Part shown: positions 61,895 through 64,000 of the stretch, piece after piece
How the letters are laid out: each line of letters opens with the position of its first letter
Numbering within the stretch: position 1 is the stretch's first letter
NCBI GenBank assembly: GCA_963759235.1
Contig: CAVWYO010000007.1
Coordinates: 1-64,000, forward strand
From: Bauldia sp963759235
Lineage (GTDB): Bacteria; Pseudomonadota; Alphaproteobacteria; Rhizobiales; Kaistiaceae
DNA: 64,000 nt
Reading direction: 5' to 3'
The notes under the pieces: model-generated
What the model saw: only the letters and a program-made list of their open reading frames with translations
The model's database searches: none
Told to the model about the DNA's origin: nothing
Translations under genes and position numbers: made by a program

Positions 61895-62851
61895 ATGTCA
61901 CAAACCATGGCGTTTCAAGATCCCAACCTCGCGCCGGATGTCGACGAGGTAGAACAGATCACCAGGGCTGCCTGGCACTACTACAATGATGGGCGGACCC
62001 AGAATCAGATCGCAGACATGCTCGGGGTCACTCGCATCAAGGTGTCGCGCCTGCTTGAAAAAGGCCGACAATCGGGGCTAATCGAGCTTCGGATCAATTC
62101 GGCCTATGCAGGATGCCTGACCTTTCAGCGCGAACTTGTCACGGCTTTCAGTCTTGTCGACGCGTGTGTGGTTCCCGATGCGAGCGAGCTGTCTGTCGTG
62201 CCGCGCATCGGACGCGCGGCCGCCAGCTTTTTGATCCAGAAGCTAGAACAGGATGACCTCCTCGCCATCGGATGGGGTGAAGCGACCTCGACGACGCTTC
62301 GCTATACAGCGCCCGTCTTCTCGCAGAACAACATCGCGCTCGTAAGCCTCACCGGTGGCGTTTCTGTCTATATCGGCACCACCGGGCTCTACGGGCCCCA
62401 GAACAATGCGCACCTTGTCCCAACCCCTTTGCGTGTTTCGTCGCCGGAGCTGGCCGAAATGCTCAGGCGCGAGCCCTATGTGCGGCACGTGCTTGAGATG
62501 GCCACCACAGCACGCATGGCGCTGATCGGCGTCGGTGCGGTGTCGAGCTCGGCGACTTTGGTACGCCGCGGCTATTGTTCGAGCGCGGAGATCGAACTGT
62601 TTCAGCGTCGCGGCGCGGTGGGCGACATCCTCGGGTATTTCTACGATGCGCACGGCCAGATACTCGATCTCGATCTACACAAGCATGTCGTGGCGGTGCG
62701 CCCGGACGATTTGCGACGGATTCCAAACGTGGTCGCGGCGGCGGCGGGTCCGCACAAGGTAGACGCCATTCTCGGTGTCCTCCGCGGACGGCTCGCTAAT
62801 ATCCTCGTGACTGATCAGGCGACCGCAGAGGAGCTTCTGAGGAGGATCTAG
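61895..62851 (+). CDS. lsrR: AI-2-responsive SorC-family repressor LsrR
   Basis: ATG 61895 is chosen over upstream in-frame starts by family alignment. The 318-aa protein has the N-terminal helix-turn-helix AAWHYYNDGRTQNQIADMLG, VTRIKVSRLLEKGRQSGLIE and a sugar-phosphate-isomerase-like effector domain: DLLAIGWGEATSTTLRYTAP, ALVSLTGGVSVYIG, LIGVGAVSSSATLVRRGYCS, GAVGDILGYFYDAHGQIL and ILVTDQATAEELLRR. It should repress the lsr genes and be released by phospho-AI-2. It overlaps lsrK by one base (TAGTG). Confidence 0.9.
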   Translation: MSQTMAFQDPNLAPDVDEVEQITRAAWHYYNDGRTQNQIADMLGVTRIKVSRLLEKGRQSGLIELRINSAYAGCLTFQRELVTAFSLVDACVVPDASELSVVPRIGRAAASFLIQKLEQDDLLAIGWGEATSTTLRYTAPVFSQNNIALVSLTGGVSVYIGTTGLYGPQNNAHLVPTPLRVSSPELAEMLRREPYVRHVLEMATTARMALIGVGAVSSSATLVRRGYCSSAEIELFQRRGAVGDILGYFYDAHGQILDLDLHKHVVAVRPDDLRRIPNVVAAAAGPHKVDAILGVLRGRLANILVTDQATAEELLRRI

Positions 62852-64000
62852 TGACAACGCATTTGCTCGTTATCGATGCAGGCACGGGTAGCGGCCGGGC
62901 CGTGATTTTCGATCGCGACGGCAACCAGATCGGCTTTTCCCAGGAAGAATGGCGCCACCTGCCCGAGGAGGGAGTGCCCGGTTCCATGGCCTTCGACGTC
63001 GATGGAGGCTGGGCGTTGCTTAGACGCTGCGTCGGCAACGCGCTCAAGACGTGCGGGCTCACCGGTGCCGACATCGCCGCGATCAGCGCCACCAGCATGC
63101 GTGAGGCGATCATCCTCTATGACAAAACGGGCAGCGAGATTTGGGGCGTTGCCAATGTCGATGGCCGCGCCAGCGCCGAGGTCGCGGAACTCAAGGCACG
63201 CTCGGCCGATTTCGAACGCGAATTCTACAGGATCTCGGGCCAGACCTTCGCACTCGGCGCCTTGCCACGCATGAATTGGCTGAGAAAGCATAGGCCGGAG
63301 ATATTCTCCCGCGCGCGTGCAATTTCCATGATCAACGATTGGATAGGAGCACGGCTGACCGGCGAGATCACGGTCGAGCCAACCAACGGTTCGACCAATG
63401 GCTTAATGGACCTAACCAAACGCGACTGGTCGGACGCACTGATTGCCAGCGCTCGGCTCGATCGGGCGATGTTCCCGCGCGTCGTGGAGCCCGGCACAGT
63501 CATCGGCACTGTGACGCGGAACGCAGCTGCGGAAACTGGGCTGGCCGAAGGCACGCCTTTCGTGGCGGGTGGCGGCGACGCGCAGCTCGGCGCGGTCGGC
63601 CTCGGCATGGTCGACATGGGCGACGCTGCTGTGCTCGGTGGCACCTTCTGGCAGCAGATCGTTAATATCCCGCAGGGCTCGGTCGACGAGACCATGCGCC
63701 TCAGGGTTAACAGCGCCGCGCTCGGCGGCATGAATCAGGCCGAGGCAATCAGTTTCTTTGTCGGTCTCACCGCGCGGTGGTTCCGCGATGTCTTCTGCAT
63801 CGAGGAAATTCGGCTGGCCGCCGAACAGGACCGCGATGCCTACGATCTCCTAGAGGACTTGGCAATGAAGGCGCCAGTCGGAGCGCACGGCATCATACCC
63901 ATCTTTTCCGACGCCATGGATTTTGGCAACTGGTATCATGCGGCGCCGTCGCTTCTGAATCTCTCCATCGACCCAGCGGTCACCAACAAGGGCTCGATTT
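62851..64000 (+). CDS. lsrK: AI-2 kinase LsrK (3' end outside window)
   Basis: GTG 62851 overlaps the lsrR stop and has GAGGAGG inside the lsrR end as ribosome site. At least 383 codons are open to the window edge. It is an FGGY-family carbohydrate kinase: phosphate-1 loop LLVIDAGTGSGRAVIFDRDG, ATSMREAIILYDKTGSEIWG, FYRISGQTFALGALPRMNWL, INDWIGARLTGEITVEPTN and the phosphate-2 region GGGDAQLGAVGLGMVDMGDA with VLGGTFWQQIVN. It phosphorylates imported DPD/AI-2 to trap it and make the LsrR inducer. About 530 aa is expected in full. Confidence 0.9.
   Translation, partial: MTTHLLVIDAGTGSGRAVIFDRDGNQIGFSQEEWRHLPEEGVPGSMAFDVDGGWALLRRCVGNALKTCGLTGADIAAISATSMREAIILYDKTGSEIWGVANVDGRASAEVAELKARSADFEREFYRISGQTFALGALPRMNWLRKHRPEIFSRARAISMINDWIGARLTGEITVEPTNGSTNGLMDLTKRDWSDALIASARLDRAMFPRVVEPGTVIGTVTRNAAAETGLAEGTPFVAGGGDAQLGAVGLGMVDMGDAAVLGGTFWQQIVNIPQGSVDETMRLRVNSAALGGMNQAEAISFFVGLTARWFRDVFCIEEIRLAAEQDRDAYDLLEDLAMKAPVGAHGIIPIFSDAMDFGNWYHAAPSLLNLSIDPAVTNKGSI

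Noticed and set aside
1..64000. CRISPR array
   Set aside because: No series of regularly spaced 25-40-nt repeats was seen; the only tandem repeats are collagen codons and IS21 end boxes.

Overview
The window reads as GC-rich chromosomal or megaplasmid DNA from an alphaproteobacterium, most likely Hyphomicrobiales (rhizobia-like). The basis is the gene families: Frc-type sugar ABC genes, a fused TRAP DctQM, IclR/ROK-regulated sugar loci, DUF1326, IS21 elements and an lsr (AI-2) locus. No rRNA or tRNA gene was seen. It is a patchwork of catabolic and transport operons separated by scars of mobile elements, with an unusually high number of broken genes.

Layout. 1-9.3 kb: decayed DNA holding a nuclease-like pseudogene, a DUF1326 pseudogene, and a LysR / iron-type ABC importer / sulfatase cluster in which the importer carries many frameshifts while the sulfatase is intact. 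9.8-10.5 kb: a small serine recombinase. 10.9-16.1 kb: an Frc-like sugar ABC operon (binding protein, permease, ATPase) divergent from an enolase-superfamily dehydratase (one frameshift) and an IclR regulator. 16.1-18.6 kb: remnants of RTX-like genes, an IS5-type remnant, a collagen-like membrane protein and small ORFs. 18.65-25.3 kb: a TRAP system with an EamA exporter, an SDR dehydrogenase and a 583-aa protein that joins a DNA-binding N-terminus to a solute-binding-protein domain; two matching GGTCCA-N3-TGGACC palindromes lie at the expected control points. 25.9-31.7 kb: a type III-like restriction/modification pair. 31.8-37.9 kb: two IS21-family elements and an older IS21 remnant that cuts an RTX gene. 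38.3-46.9 kb: a beta-galactoside locus (DUF1349, hydroxypyruvate isomerase-like TIM barrel, ROK regulator, ABC binding protein, two permeases, GH42). 47.4-52.2 kb: three RTX-like paralogues interleaved with a thermonuclease-like gene, apparently grown by tandem duplication. 52.3-54.95 kb: a SIR2-domain protein, a methyltransferase and three abutting gene fragments. 54.95-64 kb: an intact lsr system, lsrG-E-A-C-D-B-F on the minus strand and lsrR-lsrK on the plus strand (lsrK runs off the window).

How the genes work together. The lsr block would import the quorum signal AI-2 (LsrACDB), phosphorylate it (LsrK), sense it (LsrR) and degrade it (LsrG, LsrF, LsrE). The TRAP, Frc and GH42 blocks are self-contained uptake-plus-enzyme-plus-regulator modules. 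The RM pair and the SIR2 protein are possible defence genes.

Limits. Everything here is from reading translations and motifs; no database search was run. Single-base indels (several in short homopolymers) break about ten genes, and sequence alone cannot say whether these are real decay or sequencing error; their clustering in 1-9 kb and in mobile DNA, with none in the TRAP, RM, GH42 and lsr operons, favours real decay.
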